DNA of 64,000 nt from an uncultured Clostridia bacterium (GTDB lineage Bacteria; Bacillota; Clostridia; Oscillospirales; Acutalibacteraceae): the NCBI GenBank assembly GCA_947589575.1, contig CANQBM010000001.1:310001-374000 (forward strand). Reading direction: 5' to 3'. Positions 1-9,658 of the stretch are shown here, in pieces. The position numbers and the translations under genes were made by a program. Position 1 is the stretch's first letter. Every line of letters starts with the position of its first letter. Under the pieces are notes generated by a model. The model made no database searches, was not told the DNA's origin, and was given only the letters and a program-made list of their open reading frames with translations.

Positions 1-1404
1 ATAAGCAGCTACAAAATCGCCCCAGTTTGTATATACATCGTCAAGCGGCTCGGGTGTTCCGAGATCTGTTGCGTAATGCTCCTCGTATTTTAATCTCTGG
101 GAATCAATAGCGTCCCTTAATGCCTGATATTCGGCAGGGTCGGGAGTGCTTGAAACGCTGTCAAGAGCTTCAACTGCTGACTTAATAGCATTTGAAGCAT
201 TTGTAACAGCAGTTTCCATATCACTTGAATAATCATAACTATTAATATCAAGGTTTATTGCATCATTAAATTTCTGAATTACGTCATCAAGTCCGCCTGC
301 GGCATATGTGTTGACTGCGCCGATATTGAGCTTCTGGCTGTTTCTTTCAACTGCCTGAGTCAGAGCGTTATAGTTTACAACGTAAATTTTAGCAGAATCA
401 TTTGTAATAAAGCCGTTAGTTCTGTTTGGAGCAGCGCCGGCGCCTACATACCATGTAGGTGTAATAACTTTTGAATACTGTTTGTTTGCGATAGTGTTGA
501 TTTTTATACCATTAAAAACAGCTATGCCTCCTACGCTTCTGTCAGCAGACTGCATACTTCTTACGCCGCTGGTATAATCACTGCCTACATATCTTAATTG
601 GTCTTCAGTTCTCTCGCCTTCAATAAAATGCCAAAAGCCCCATTTAAAACCATCGGCACTTGTTCCCCAGGTACCTATCCAATAGGTTTTGTCACCAAGT
701 TTACTGTCAAGGAAGGTGTTCTTTCCTTTTTGATAGCCTAAAGAAATATCAACAGAATCCCTGCTTGAACCGCTGCCATTATTAGGATATATACTATAAA
801 GGAAGTCACCGCTTGATTTAGCGCCCACGGGAACTATTGCGGGATCAGAGTCACCATTATAATATACAACGGTATTACCGTGATGAACATCCACCTTAAT
901 ACCGCTAACGGTTACATCACCTGACGGGGTTGTTGGAATAGGTTCAGCATAAAGAATATTGTTGAAGTAAGGCGATTCATAATCTGTAAACTTATTGCCT
1001 TCAGTGGTGTCAATCTGTGACGGATAAGCTTCCTCTATATTTGAGCCCGGCTTCCACGGCGTCATCTCTCCTGTCGCTGTTGTAAGAGCTCTAGTTGCAT
1101 CCTGCATATTAGTTAAATCGGTGGTACTAAATCTGGCATTAGTATACATATATTTATCGTATTGTTTAACCGCTTCACGATATGCATTATACGCTTCGGG
1201 CATCTTATTGTAAATCGTACCGTCCATTTTGGTTTCGTAACTTTCTATTGCGTTACTAAGAGCAGACGCGGCGCGTGCACACTGCGGATCTTCTGCCCAA
1301 TGCGTATGTTCTTCATCAGCAAATACTACCAAAGGCAATGACGTGATTACCATAAGCATTGAAAGGACAGCGCAAAGCATTTTCTTTGTTAATCTGACTT
1401 TCAT
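1..1404 (-). CDS. Secreted FIVAR-like repeat protein, N-terminal part (runs off left edge)
   Basis: The frame is open from an ATG at its right end to the window edge: 468 codons with no stop, so the C-terminus is missing. It begins with a signal peptide (KKMLCAVLSMLMVITSLPL, then VVFADEE). About residues 35-110 are a helical segment rich in Ala, Tyr and Asn that resembles FIVAR-type repeats. A Trp/Gly/Tyr-rich, probably beta-structured region follows (about 140-370, containing YWIGTWGTSADGFKWGFWHF), and then another FIVAR-like helical segment begins. The start is supported by AGGAGG seven bases upstream and a consensus promoter further out. The same order of parts (signal, helical repeat, beta region, helical repeats) is seen in the gene at the right edge, so the two look paralogous. 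FIVAR repeats are known in Gram-positive surface proteins that bind wall or host ligands. Binding here is inference, and any wall anchor would lie outside the window. Confidence 0.8.
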   Translation of the reverse strand, partial: MKVRLTKKMLCAVLSMLMVITSLPLVVFADEEHTHWAEDPQCARAASALSNAIESYETKMDGTIYNKMPEAYNAYREAVKQYDKYMYTNARFSTTDLTNMQDATRALTTATGEMTPWKPGSNIEEAYPSQIDTTEGNKFTDYESPYFNNILYAEPIPTTPSGDVTVSGIKVDVHHGNTVVYYNGDSDPAIVPVGAKSSGDFLYSIYPNNGSGSSRDSVDISLGYQKGKNTFLDSKLGDKTYWIGTWGTSADGFKWGFWHFIEGERTEDQLRYVGSDYTSGVRSMQSADRSVGGIAVFNGIKINTIANKQYSKVITPTWYVGAGAAPNRTNGFITNDSAKIYVVNYNALTQAVERNSQKLNIGAVNTYAAGGLDDVIQKFNDAINLDINSYDYSSDMETAVTNASNAIKSAVEALDSVSSTPDPAEYQALRDAIDSQRLKYEEHYATDLGTPEPLDDVYTNWGDFVAAY

Positions 1405-1813
1405 ATAAATATCCTCCTTAAAAAGACTAAATTTATCCGTCTTAATAAAAACAAAACAGAAGGCAGGAAACCTGACCTGTTTCTTTTGTGCCCGATGCAA
1501 TGTTTAAATAAGACATGTCTTGATATAAACAGACATAATACGCCTATTTATATTTTGATACGTAATAATTATAATATATAAAGAACTGATTGTCAATTAG
1601 ATTTAAATGGATGCACGTCAAAATAATTAACAATTTTTTTACATTTTTTTAGTCAGTTTGTACAATTAGATTCAACATTGTTGAGAAATGCTGTTAATAT
1701 ATTATTATATTTTATTAAAAACTATATTTTAAAATATGACTCTTGCGGAGGTCGTGACACTGTCAAAATCAAGTGGACTTGCTTAATTTTAATTAAACAA
1801 AAAGCGGTACAGG
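1405..1813. other. Intergenic region: promoter, about 150-nt leader and AT-rich spacer
   Basis: It holds the promoter and long untranslated leader of the leftward secreted protein gene and, at its right end, the terminator of the capsule operon. The leader contains a hairpin around CAGG-TTT-CCTG (about 1461-1485) but matches no riboswitch class I know. The part from about 1600 to 1800 is very AT-rich, with only a 16-codon open frame near 1735 that has no ribosome binding site. I see no gene there. Confidence 0.6.
1568..1596 (-). promoter_or_regulatory. Promoter for the left secreted protein gene
   Basis: Read on the minus strand this is TTGACA, a 17-bp spacer and TATAAT, a perfect sigma-A consensus. 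Transcription would begin near 1560, giving a leader of about 150 nt before the ATG at 1404. Confidence 0.85.
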
Positions 1814-1837
1814 TTATTTACTCTGTACCGCTTTTTT
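1801..1837. terminator. Terminator of the capsule operon
   Basis: Inverted repeat GCGGTACAG / CTGTACCGC with A and T runs on both sides, so it could work in either direction. It overlaps the last codons of the VanZ-like gene and closes the leftward capsule operon. Confidence 0.85.
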
Positions 1838-2395
1838 GTCTGAAAATTTTTTAATTGTAATATAAATTACTGCGCCTGCAAGACCGCCTAATGTATTATA
1901 CGCCAGGTCGGATATTTGAAAAGTTCCTAAGCTGAATATCAACTGTGTAAGCTCGATAAACAATGATACGGAAAATGAAATGACACACGAATATACCAAA
2001 AGTTTTTTATTGCCGTATGTTTTATTAAAAAAATTCTTTATGAAAAAGAACAATGCAAAACACAGCGGTAAAAACAAAATCGTATTTAATATAGGCTTAG
2101 GATTAACATACATTGACGTTTCACCGTCAAAAACCGACCATTCACCGAATGTATTATACAAGTCAGGTATATTTGCTCCTATTCTGCTCACGAGCGTTAT
2201 ATCAAATGTCAGCACAAAATAAAAGGAAAAAATAAAAAGAGAAATTAATTTATCTTTTATAATTTTCTGCTTTTTTATATTACAAACTATTATATATATA
2301 AGAACTATTGCTAACGATAATAATAATGCGGTTGATAAGTATGCTTTACAATAATTTTCCGTACTCTTTAATAATGTTTTAAATATTTTTTTCAT
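1814..2395 (-). CDS. VanZ-like membrane protein
   Basis: 193 aa with about five hydrophobic segments. The C-terminal signature is that of the VanZ family (PF04892): FIELTQLIF followed by SDLAYNTLGGLAGA. VanZ itself gives low-level teicoplanin resistance by an unknown mechanism. Many family members sit in capsule or wall-polymer loci, as here, where this is the last gene of the operon and its stop lies in the terminator. The ATG has no strong Shine-Dalgarno sequence. Membership of the family is secure; the role in polysaccharide assembly or export is inference. Confidence 0.85.
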   Translation of the reverse strand: MKKIFKTLLKSTENYCKAYLSTALLLSLAIVLIYIIVCNIKKQKIIKDKLISLFIFSFYFVLTFDITLVSRIGANIPDLYNTFGEWSVFDGETSMYVNPKPILNTILFLPLCFALFFFIKNFFNKTYGNKKLLVYSCVISFSVSLFIELTQLIFSLGTFQISDLAYNTLGGLAGAVIYITIKKFSDKKAVQSK

Positions 2396-2441
2396 AGCTT
2401 TACCGTTTTATAAGTGGTTAAAATAGCTTTTATAAAATTGT

Positions 2442-3611
2442 TTAATTAAAATATGTTTGGTACGCTTTATTTATTCTGTAACAAATTTCTTCGCTTGCTT
2501 TTCCTGTTTCAACCGTTTCATAAAATGCTAAAACATTTTCACAGTTTTGTTTAAAGTCTTCGTCGGTGTTATTACGGATTATCGAGTTAAGCTCGTTTTG
2601 ATTATATGCAATAAAATATCCTGTTTCTTCAATAGGTATTCTGAAATTACGGCAATTATTCTCGTAATCATCTTTGTCAAACGCCGCGATGATAACAGGC
2701 TTTTTTCTAATCAGAAAATCGCCTGCGCATGAGGAATAGTCGGTAATCAGCATATCCGAAATCAACAGCAAATCAGCCATATCGGGATATTTTGTAACGT
2801 CAATGATTTTTTTATTTTTGTTTTGTATATTAATTCCCTTTGATGCAGAGTGCGCCCTTACAATACATATCCAGTCTCCGCCTTTATTGTTCAGCTCTTC
2901 AAGTGTTAAACCGATGTCTATAATGGGGTTTTGACTGTTTGGGGTATTATCCCTGAATGTAGGAGCGTATAAAAGAATTTTTTTATCGGGGGGAATATTC
3001 AGATACGTTTTTATCAGATTGATTTCTTTTTCATTATTAACCAACAATTTATCATTTCTCGGCATACCGATTTTTAATATTTCACCGTTATATTTGAAGG
3101 CGTTTCTGTAAACGCTTTCGCCGTAATCTGAAGCGGCAACGCATATATCGGTTATTTTATTGTCCGTAATTTTAACGGCGCGCTTTACTCCCCAGTCATC
3201 TAAACATTCGTATAAGCACCGTTTAAAGCCTCTGTCGCCATGCCAGGTTTGTACTATAAACTGGCCTTTTCTTTTATAAGTACCTGAATTAACAGGGTTT
3301 GTTGTTATGATTGCGGAAGATGTTGAAAATTCCTTTAAATATTCAAATTTTGTACCGACTTTTTTGACATAATCGGGGATTAGAAAATTGTCCGTGTTTT
3401 TGTCGGTAAATGACCAAACTATTTTGTAGTCGGGGTAAAGCTCGTGGAGTTTTTCTGAAATTGACCTAGGATCTCCGGAATATTCTTTTCCTCCGAAGCT
3501 TGAAAACAGCACCTTTTTTTCAATCGGATGAAAAAGTGCCCAAAAATGAAGAAACATAAAGTTCCTCATACTGACAAGTTTTAATTTTATATTTTCCGCT
3601 TTTTTACTCAT
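2442..3611 (-). CDS. CDP-glycerol:glycerophosphotransferase family protein
   Basis: 389 aa matching the TagB/TagF family (PF04464): an early FSSFGGKEYSGDPRSI segment, then the WHGD motif (QTWHGDRGFKR), APTFRD, and LLISDMLITDYSS, which contain the residues used to bind CDP-glycerol. Such enzymes move glycerol phosphate, or another CDP-linked polyol phosphate, onto a lipid-linked acceptor at the inner face of the membrane. The ATG overlaps the end of the flippase gene by 8 bp, with AAGGAA upstream, indicating translational coupling. In this locus it probably decorates or extends the polymer with glycerol phosphate. No CDP-glycerol synthase (TagD) is present in the window, so the donor must come from elsewhere. 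Confidence 0.87.
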   Translation of the reverse strand: MSKKAENIKLKLVSMRNFMFLHFWALFHPIEKKVLFSSFGGKEYSGDPRSISEKLHELYPDYKIVWSFTDKNTDNFLIPDYVKKVGTKFEYLKEFSTSSAIITTNPVNSGTYKRKGQFIVQTWHGDRGFKRCLYECLDDWGVKRAVKITDNKITDICVAASDYGESVYRNAFKYNGEILKIGMPRNDKLLVNNEKEINLIKTYLNIPPDKKILLYAPTFRDNTPNSQNPIIDIGLTLEELNNKGGDWICIVRAHSASKGINIQNKNKKIIDVTKYPDMADLLLISDMLITDYSSCAGDFLIRKKPVIIAAFDKDDYENNCRNFRIPIEETGYFIAYNQNELNSIIRNNTDEDFKQNCENVLAFYETVETGKASEEICYRINKAYQTYFN

Positions 3612-5124
3612 TTGTTTTATTCCTTGATAACGCGCGTTTAATAATTTGTATTAAAGAACTTAATTCTTTTCTGTAAAAGATTGCCGACGATATAACGGTA
3701 ATAACAAAGGCAATAGCTAACACAATGAACGCTTTTAAAAACCAGCCAATCCAACCGGGTACCTGATTGTGGGAAATAACTGGAAATGAAACGGTCATAA
3801 TTAAAGCCAAATTTAACAGCGTCCATATTACCTTTAAAATTATCTCTTTATATCCTCTATATAAAATCCTTTTAGATACAAACCAAATATACTGTATTGT
3901 TCTGATAAGATTAGCTAACAACGTGCCGATGATTATTCCGTTTATACCTAAGATATTAACTAAAATTACGGATGAGACAATATTTACAACAGCTTCAAAA
4001 ATTGCGCCGTTTTTTGTTTCTTTATAGTGACCGGTTGCCTGGACTAAGGTTAAATAAGGGTCTCTAATGCAATAAACCGCTTCAGTGACTGTTATTAAAA
4101 CGGCAAGATCTGTTCTGACATAAACTATATCTGTAACACCCTTGGAGAACAGTTCAACAAATGGTAAAATAAGCAGTCCCACACAGGAAAAAACAATTGA
4201 AATAAATGAAAAGACGACAAATTCATATATGCGAAAATTTTTGCTGATATTGTCAATTTCTTTTTTAACCCACATATTTCCAAACGCCGCTTCGAGTCCT
4301 ACGGTTAAGGACTGTAAAACAGCCCGTATTTTTCCTACAGCATAATTATATACAGTATAAACGGATACGAGCTTGGCATCAGTAAATATCGTGAGGATAA
4401 TCAAATCGGTGTTATTGTGAACTATATTTGCTATTGAGTGAAAAGCAACTGCTTTTCTTTGTTTAAGTGCAGAGTTATCAGCTTCACAATTTTTAATAAG
4501 CGAATATTTTTTATTAACATAAAAATTTAAAAATAGTGGAGAGAGTGCGAAAACAAACACACTAAAAAGCTTAACAATAAAGATATTTTGATTTGAAAAA
4601 ATAAGTGTTGCTACAACAACTGTATTTAAAACAGTTACAATTATCTGCAGAATGGAAGAAATATATTCGCTTTGGTCAGCTGTGAGAAGTGTTTTATATG
4701 TAACCCCGAAAAAATACTCGGCAAATGTTCCTATAGCAACTATTCCTATTAACGCAGATGCCTCAATATGGGGAAGGCTATTGTGAGATATTAAAGGGTA
4801 TACTGTCATTAAAATAATTGCATAAAGCACAATAGAAAGTCCGACCTTATACATATATTTTTGAGTTGCCTTTACTATCCTGCTTGTGCCCAAAGTATCG
4901 TTATCAGCCAACGTCTTGTATAACGCTACTCTAACAGCGCCCCCAATTCCCAATGTCAGAATTGAAATCATACTCATAAACTGAGTGGCAGAGGCAATTA
5001 TACCATTGTATGTAGAACCGAAAGTAACTAAAATTAAACGCGGAGTAATAAATCCGCATATTGTTGCGACAACCTGATATATGAGTGAAGTGGAGGTATT
5101 TAATATTGCTTTTTTGCTTCTCAT
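3604..5124 (-). CDS. Polysaccharide flippase (Wzx-like, MATE/MVF superfamily)
   Basis: 506 aa, hydrophobic throughout, with about 12-14 predicted membrane helices. The start (KKAILNTSTSLIYQVVATICGFITPRLIL) is typical of PST/Wzx oligosaccharide flippases, which turn undecaprenyl-diphosphate-linked repeat units to the outer face of the membrane. It is next to the polymerase gene, as in Wzx/Wzy-dependent capsule loci. The family is clear from size, topology and context, while the substrate cannot be told from sequence. The start has only a weak ribosome binding site. Confidence 0.85.
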   Translation of the reverse strand: MRSKKAILNTSTSLIYQVVATICGFITPRLILVTFGSTYNGIIASATQFMSMISILTLGIGGAVRVALYKTLADNDTLGTSRIVKATQKYMYKVGLSIVLYAIILMTVYPLISHNSLPHIEASALIGIVAIGTFAEYFFGVTYKTLLTADQSEYISSILQIIVTVLNTVVVATLIFSNQNIFIVKLFSVFVFALSPLFLNFYVNKKYSLIKNCEADNSALKQRKAVAFHSIANIVHNNTDLIILTIFTDAKLVSVYTVYNYAVGKIRAVLQSLTVGLEAAFGNMWVKKEIDNISKNFRIYEFVVFSFISIVFSCVGLLILPFVELFSKGVTDIVYVRTDLAVLITVTEAVYCIRDPYLTLVQATGHYKETKNGAIFEAVVNIVSSVILVNILGINGIIIGTLLANLIRTIQYIWFVSKRILYRGYKEIILKVIWTLLNLALIMTVSFPVISHNQVPGWIGWFLKAFIVLAIAFVITVISSAIFYRKELSSLIQIIKRALSRNKTNE

Positions 5125-5211
5125 TCTTTAAAAATTCTTTCTTACGCCTCAGCGGTATTTTATTAAATGCTTAATTTAGAAATTAAACGCATTATTTATC
5201 TGCAATCATTT

Positions 5212-6492
5212 TTAAGTGTTAAGCATTTGCGGATTTTTATTAATACTCTTTACTTCAAAAGAAAAAAACTGAATTATTAAAAATGCGATGAAAAATTGGT
5301 ATGATTCCAGATGAGTTGCCCACGCAATTCTTGCGTAATCAAGAATTATCATTGAAATAAGCCAAAAGAAAGTTATTTTGACCAGCGGGTGACTGTTCCT
5401 GTATTTAAATCCTTTTATCAAAATAAAAAATGTCGGCACATACCAGACAATCAACCCTAAAATTCCGAGATCAGCCATAAGCTCCGAAAAGTTACAGTGA
5501 CTATATGTTGCTTCTAAATAATATCCTTTATATATAGGGTTATCACGTACATAGCATTTAAATCCGTCAAGACCCCATCCTAATATAGGTCTGTCCTTAA
5601 ACATTTCAAAAGCTATTTCCTTAAAATATTCGCGTCCCAGTGTGCTGGCGTCTTCAATACTTTTACCGGAAAGGGTTGTAAATAATCCTTCAAATCTAAT
5701 CCAGATGTTTTCATATAAAATGGGAATATTTCGCAAAAGTAAAATTATTATTGCTCCGGCAAAAACAAATACAAATGTTTTTGTCATCATTCTGAATATA
5801 TCTTTATCAATAATAACTATAAGAACAAATAAAATCAACAACTGGATTAACGAGCCGCGCGATCCCGTCAGAAATGTAAGAACAACAAAAAATCCCGCCA
5901 TATAATTTCCGTATTTGAAATCTGTATACCGTTTCAGATATACACATACTACTGACATACCTGCACAAACAGCGCCTATGCCGTTACGATGCTGACCGAT
6001 CACCTGACCAAAGCCTTCTTCTCCTGCTTGAAAATACTGAGAGGGAGAAGTAGTTATCAAAGCGGCAATGCACATAACCATAGACGCATACGCAAAGGAC
6101 TGAATGAGTGAAATTGCCTTTTCGGTTGAATCTGCATATAAAAACATTGCCAGACCGATACCAAAGCATCTGAATACACCTAACATAGTTTTGGAACCGC
6201 TTACATAACTGTATGCCCAAAGCTTAGTGGATAAGTAAAGAAGCAGTGTAAGCATACCGAACCATAAAATTAATAAGATTATATTTTTTATATCATTTAA
6301 TTTTAACGTAATTCTGTAATTATTTATTTTCCTTATGACTACATATGCTATTATAAAAAGCTGTATTCCAAGCTGAATCCATGTAAATCCATAAAGGCAG
6401 AACATTACAGCAAAGTAAATAAAAAACGCTAAATCAGGCTTTACGTTTTTATATTTATTAAGCGGTATTTTAGTTATACTGTTTTGAGCCAT
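5212..6492 (-). CDS. O-antigen ligase/polymerase family protein (Wzy-like)
   Basis: 426 aa with about 11 membrane helices and one large extracellular loop. The PF04932-type signature lies around residues 290-355: PILGWGLDGFKCYV, then TYSHCNFSELMADLGILGLIVW. The His in this loop is conserved in the family. The protein probably polymerises repeat units after flipping. The ATG at 6492 is preferred to an upstream TTG because AGGAG lies six bases before it. The gene is next to the flippase and the ATP-grasp gene. Wzy and WaaL-type ligases are hard to separate by sequence; the locus context favours polymerase. Confidence 0.82.
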   Translation of the reverse strand: MAQNSITKIPLNKYKNVKPDLAFFIYFAVMFCLYGFTWIQLGIQLFIIAYVVIRKINNYRITLKLNDIKNIILLILWFGMLTLLLYLSTKLWAYSYVSGSKTMLGVFRCFGIGLAMFLYADSTEKAISLIQSFAYASMVMCIAALITTSPSQYFQAGEEGFGQVIGQHRNGIGAVCAGMSVVCVYLKRYTDFKYGNYMAGFFVVLTFLTGSRGSLIQLLILFVLIVIIDKDIFRMMTKTFVFVFAGAIIILLLRNIPILYENIWIRFEGLFTTLSGKSIEDASTLGREYFKEIAFEMFKDRPILGWGLDGFKCYVRDNPIYKGYYLEATYSHCNFSELMADLGILGLIVWYVPTFFILIKGFKYRNSHPLVKITFFWLISMIILDYARIAWATHLESYQFFIAFLIIQFFSFEVKSINKNPQMLNT

Positions 6493-6518
6493 TTTCAACT
6501 CCTATAATTAAAAAATAA

Positions 6519-7424
6519 TTAATCTATTGGCAGTTTAATCCATTCACCCATTTTATAGTCCCACTCTGAGGGCGTAATTGGAGCAAAGCCGCTGCAATGA
6601 TAGAATGTTAATTCTCCGACATATATATGATTGTCAACAGAATAGAAGTCAACTCTTAAATGCGCGATCCCTTCAGACAGAATTTTGGCAAACTCTTTCA
6701 TTTTTTCAAAATTAATTGGCTTTTCGGGGAGAATTTCAGAGTTCGGATCACGCATTTTTATCGGAAGAGAGTTAAAGTCCATATCAAAAAAATCAGTCGT
6801 AGGATTATCGGAGTGGTCTTTGGAAATATAGAAAATTTCAGGCACGCCGTTAAAACAGAAAAATTTATAATCGGTAAGACATTCACTTGATTCGGTTATA
6901 GTATTATCCGATTGATTTGTTTTTTCCTCAAGATACTCCTCAGCAATAATTCTCGGTTTTACATTTTTATACGGCCATTCCCTACATGAATAAAAATAGT
7001 TTTTTTTAAGATGCCGGTTTAGTTTTTTTTGAGCTTCTTTTATATTAAACTCTGTCTTATCTTTGCATATAACAAGTCCACCTGAATCGTGCGTGCATTT
7101 AAGTACAAACTGGTTTGGAAGACTGTCAAAATCTATATCCTCAAACTTGTCCCAGACACCGAGAGTCGGTATAATATATTCTGCGCCTATAATAGACGCT
7201 ACGTAATCCTTGACAGCGTATTTATCCACCATTGCAATATATTCGGGCCTGCGGTCGTAAAGCTTAAGCCATTGAAGTTTTTCGTTAAAAGATTGAGGAT
7301 TTTTAAGGTTGAGATTTTTACCTAATTTACATTTATAGCAAAGCTTTAAATAAAGCTTATCAGGCATCCAGTCGAAAAAATTTCTTCTTGCAAAAAACAT
7401 AAATGTATCCTTAAATAAATTCAT
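6519..7424 (-). CDS. TupA-like ATP-grasp protein
   Basis: 301 aa. The opening LKLCYKCKLGKNLNLKNPQS, SFNEKLQWLKLYDRR, VLKCTHDSGG, DYKFFCFNG and the final HLRVDFYSVDNHIYVGELTF match the TupA-like ATP-grasp family (PF14305). Its namesake is needed for teichuronopeptide in alkaliphilic Bacillus. ATP-grasp enzymes join a carboxylate to an amine or similar nucleophile through an acyl phosphate. The ATG at 7424 is chosen because AGGA lies five bases upstream; earlier in-frame starts overlap ugd or lack a ribosome site. Because the adjacent genes make UDP-uronic acids, an amide link between a uronate carboxyl group and an amino acid is an attractive inference. Many family members are annotated only as glycosyltransferases. 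Confidence 0.82.
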   Translation of the reverse strand: MNLFKDTFMFFARRNFFDWMPDKLYLKLCYKCKLGKNLNLKNPQSFNEKLQWLKLYDRRPEYIAMVDKYAVKDYVASIIGAEYIIPTLGVWDKFEDIDFDSLPNQFVLKCTHDSGGLVICKDKTEFNIKEAQKKLNRHLKKNYFYSCREWPYKNVKPRIIAEEYLEEKTNQSDNTITESSECLTDYKFFCFNGVPEIFYISKDHSDNPTTDFFDMDFNSLPIKMRDPNSEILPEKPINFEKMKEFAKILSEGIAHLRVDFYSVDNHIYVGELTFYHCSGFAPITPSEWDYKMGEWIKLPID

Positions 7425-7443
7425 ATTATTCCTGCCAATCATT

Positions 7444-8619
7444 TTAATCTCTGTAAAATAAATCTCTTGTGTAAACCTTGTCAGTGACATCTTCAATTTC
7501 ACTGCTGAAACGGTTTGCGACTATAACATCGGATATTTTTTTAAACTCGTTCAAATCTTTTATAACACGGCTGTTAAAAAAGAGTTCATCCTTAAGTGAT
7601 GGCTCGTAAACAACGACCTCAATACCCTTAGCCTTAACTCTTTTCATAACGCCCTGGATAGAGGACTGACGGAAATTATCGGAATTTGCCTTCATCGTAA
7701 GGCGGTAAATACCGACAACTTTCGGATTTTTTTCGATTATCCTGTCCGCTATATAGTCTTTTCGGGTTGAATTTGAATCAACAATAGCGCCGATAAGATT
7801 GCTCGGAACATCGGCAAAGTTTGCTCTGAGCTGTTTTGTATCTTTCGGAAGACAGTATCCTCCGTATCCAAAGCTCGGGTTGTTATAGTGGTCACCGATT
7901 CGAGGGTCAAGACACACGCCTTCAATAATGTGTTTTGTATCAAGACCTCTTATCTCTGCGTAGGTGTCAAGCTCATTAAAGTAAGCAACCCTTAGAGCAA
8001 GATAAGTGTTTGCAAAAAGTTTAACAGCCTCGGCTTCGGTTGGATTTGTGAACAAAACAGGTATGTCTGGTTTTATTGCGCTATCCTTAAGAAGCTTCGC
8101 GAAGGTGTGAGCGTATTCTGTTATATCTTCAGATGCTCCGACAATGATTCTTGACGGATAAAGGTTGTCATATAAAGCATGTCCCTCGCGTAAAAATTCC
8201 GGGGAAAACATTATTTTTGCACTGCTGTATTTTTCTTTAATGCTTTCGGTATAGCCAACAGGAACAGTTGATTTTATGACAATAACGGCATAGGGGTTTA
8301 CTTTCATAACAAGCTCTATAACAGATTCAACCGATGAAGTGTCAAAGAAATTCAACTTAGGGTCATAATTTGTGGGTGTTGAAATTATTACAAATTCAGC
8401 GTCCTTATATGCTTTTTCGGCATCGGTTGTTGCGATAAGGCTTAGTTTTTTGTTTTTAAGATAATCGTTAATTTCATCGTCAACAATAGGGGATACGCCT
8501 CTGTTTATCATATCGACTTTATCTTTGATAATATCAACTGCTGTAACCATATTGCTCTGTGCCAGAAGGACTGAAATTGATAGTCCCACATATCCTGTTC
8601 CCGCAACTGCAATTTTCAT
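7444..8619 (-). CDS. ugd: UDP-glucose 6-dehydrogenase
   Basis: 391 aa, very similar over its full length to the short form of Ugd known from E. coli. It oxidises UDP-glucose to UDP-glucuronate with two NAD+. Visible parts are the N-terminal Rossmann motif GTGYVG (residues 7-12), the catalytic Lys200 in [14 protein letters not shown], the nucleophile Cys256 in [14 protein letters not shown], and a second Rossmann-like domain from about 290. The start is the ATG whose first bases overlap the stop of the upstream epimerase (ATGA), with a G-rich ribosome site; a longer reading adds 13 unrelated residues. Together with the next gene it provides UDP-uronic acids for the capsule. Confidence 0.95.
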   Translation of the reverse strand: MKIAVAGTGYVGLSISVLLAQSNMVTAVDIIKDKVDMINRGVSPIVDDEINDYLKNKKLSLIATTDAEKAYKDAEFVIISTPTNYDPKLNFFDTSSVESVIELVMKVNPYAVIVIKSTVPVGYTESIKEKYSSAKIMFSPEFLREGHALYDNLYPSRIIVGASEDITEYAHTFAKLLKDSAIKPDIPVLFTNPTEAEAVKLFANTYLALRVAYFNELDTYAEIRGLDTKHIIEGVCLDPRIGDHYNNPSFGYGGYCLPKDTKQLRANFADVPSNLIGAIVDSNSTRKDYIADRIIEKNPKVVGIYRLTMKANSDNFRQSSIQGVMKRVKAKGIEVVVYEPSLKDELFFNSRVIKDLNEFKKISDVIVANRFSSEIEDVTDKVYTRDLFYRD

Positions 8620-9644
8620 TTTACAAAGCCCCCCGGAATGTAAAAGGACTTGTACCATTTTGCAAATTCGTCGAGTCCCTTTTCAATAGGTGTGTTAGGT
8701 TTAAAATCAAAGTCCCTTATAAGATCGGATACGTCAGCATATGTCTGATAGACGTCCCCCGGCTGCATAGGTAAAAATTCCTTTTTGGCCGGCTGTGTAA
8801 TAACGCCCTCGCTTATAAGAGCCTTTTCGAGCGTTTCAATATATGTCATAAGGTCCTCAGGCTCATTGTTGCCTATGTTGTAAATTTTGGCAGGATCTTC
8901 GCCCTGAGGGGGATTACACAGCATATTTTCAATGCCCTGAATAATATCGTCAATATATGTGAAATCTCTTTTCATATCGCCGTTGTTGAATATCTGAATA
9001 GTTTCACCCTTAATCATTTTGTCGGTGAATGAGAAATAAGCCATATCAGGTCTGCCGAACGGACCGTAAACCGTAAAAAAGCGCAGACCTGTCGTTGGTA
9101 TATTGTAAAGATGAGAATATGTAAACGCCATAAGCTCGTTTGATTTTTTTGTTGCTGCATAAAGGCTGATAGGATGCGATACATCATCGGTTACTGAGAA
9201 AGGAGTCTTCTCCTGCATGCCGTAAACCGAGGAGGAGGAGGCGTAGAGAAGGTGTTCAACGGGATTATGCCTGCAAGCCTCAAGTATGTTGAAAAAACCG
9301 ACAATATTAGAGTCAATATAAGCGTCCGGATTTGTTATAGAATAACGTACGCCTGCCTGCGCCGCAAGGTTTACAACAATATCGGGGTTATGCTCTTTGA
9401 AAGTATCAGTCACAAGAGCTTTGTCCGAAATGCTGCCTTTGATAAAAGTGAATTTGTCAAATTTGCTGAGAATATTAAGACGCGCCTCCTTGAGTCTGAC
9501 GTCATAATAATCGTTCATATTGTCAATGCCGACAACCTCCGCTCCCTGCTCCAATAGTTTTTTGGACAGGAAAAAGCCGATAAAGCCGGATGAGCCGGTT
9601 ATTAAATATTTTTTTTCAGAGTCCGTTTTTTTGAACTTATACAT
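8616..9644 (-). CDS. UDP-glucuronate 4-epimerase (GalE-like SDR)
   Basis: 342 aa extended short-chain dehydrogenase. It shows GSSGFIG (17-23) for NAD binding, the [17 protein letters not shown] stretch typical of UDP-glucuronate 4-epimerases, SSSSVYG at about 136-142, and the catalytic pair Tyr162/Lys166 in YAATKKSNE. The ADMAYFSF-like segment ([13 protein letters not shown]) also matches that subfamily. It would convert UDP-glucuronate, the product of the gene downstream, to UDP-galacturonate. The second of two close ATGs is chosen because AGAGG is seven bases before it. Substrate assignment rests on these motifs and on the pairing with ugd. Confidence 0.9.
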   Translation of the reverse strand: MYKFKKTDSEKKYLITGSSGFIGFFLSKKLLEQGAEVVGIDNMNDYYDVRLKEARLNILSKFDKFTFIKGSISDKALVTDTFKEHNPDIVVNLAAQAGVRYSITNPDAYIDSNIVGFFNILEACRHNPVEHLLYASSSSVYGMQEKTPFSVTDDVSHPISLYAATKKSNELMAFTYSHLYNIPTTGLRFFTVYGPFGRPDMAYFSFTDKMIKGETIQIFNNGDMKRDFTYIDDIIQGIENMLCNPPQGEDPAKIYNIGNNEPEDLMTYIETLEKALISEGVITQPAKKEFLPMQPGDVYQTYADVSDLIRDFDFKPNTPIEKGLDEFAKWYKSFYIPGGFVK

Positions 9645-9658
9645 TTTCATACCTCTGT

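Noticed and set aside
1735-1785. 16-codon open frame in the left spacer
   Set aside because: No ribosome site, AT-rich surroundings and no similarity to a known toxin or leader peptide.
8620-8658. Longer start of ugd
   Set aside because: It places 13 unrelated residues before the invariant [12 protein letters not shown] start and overlaps the epimerase gene; the ATGA overlap is a better start.
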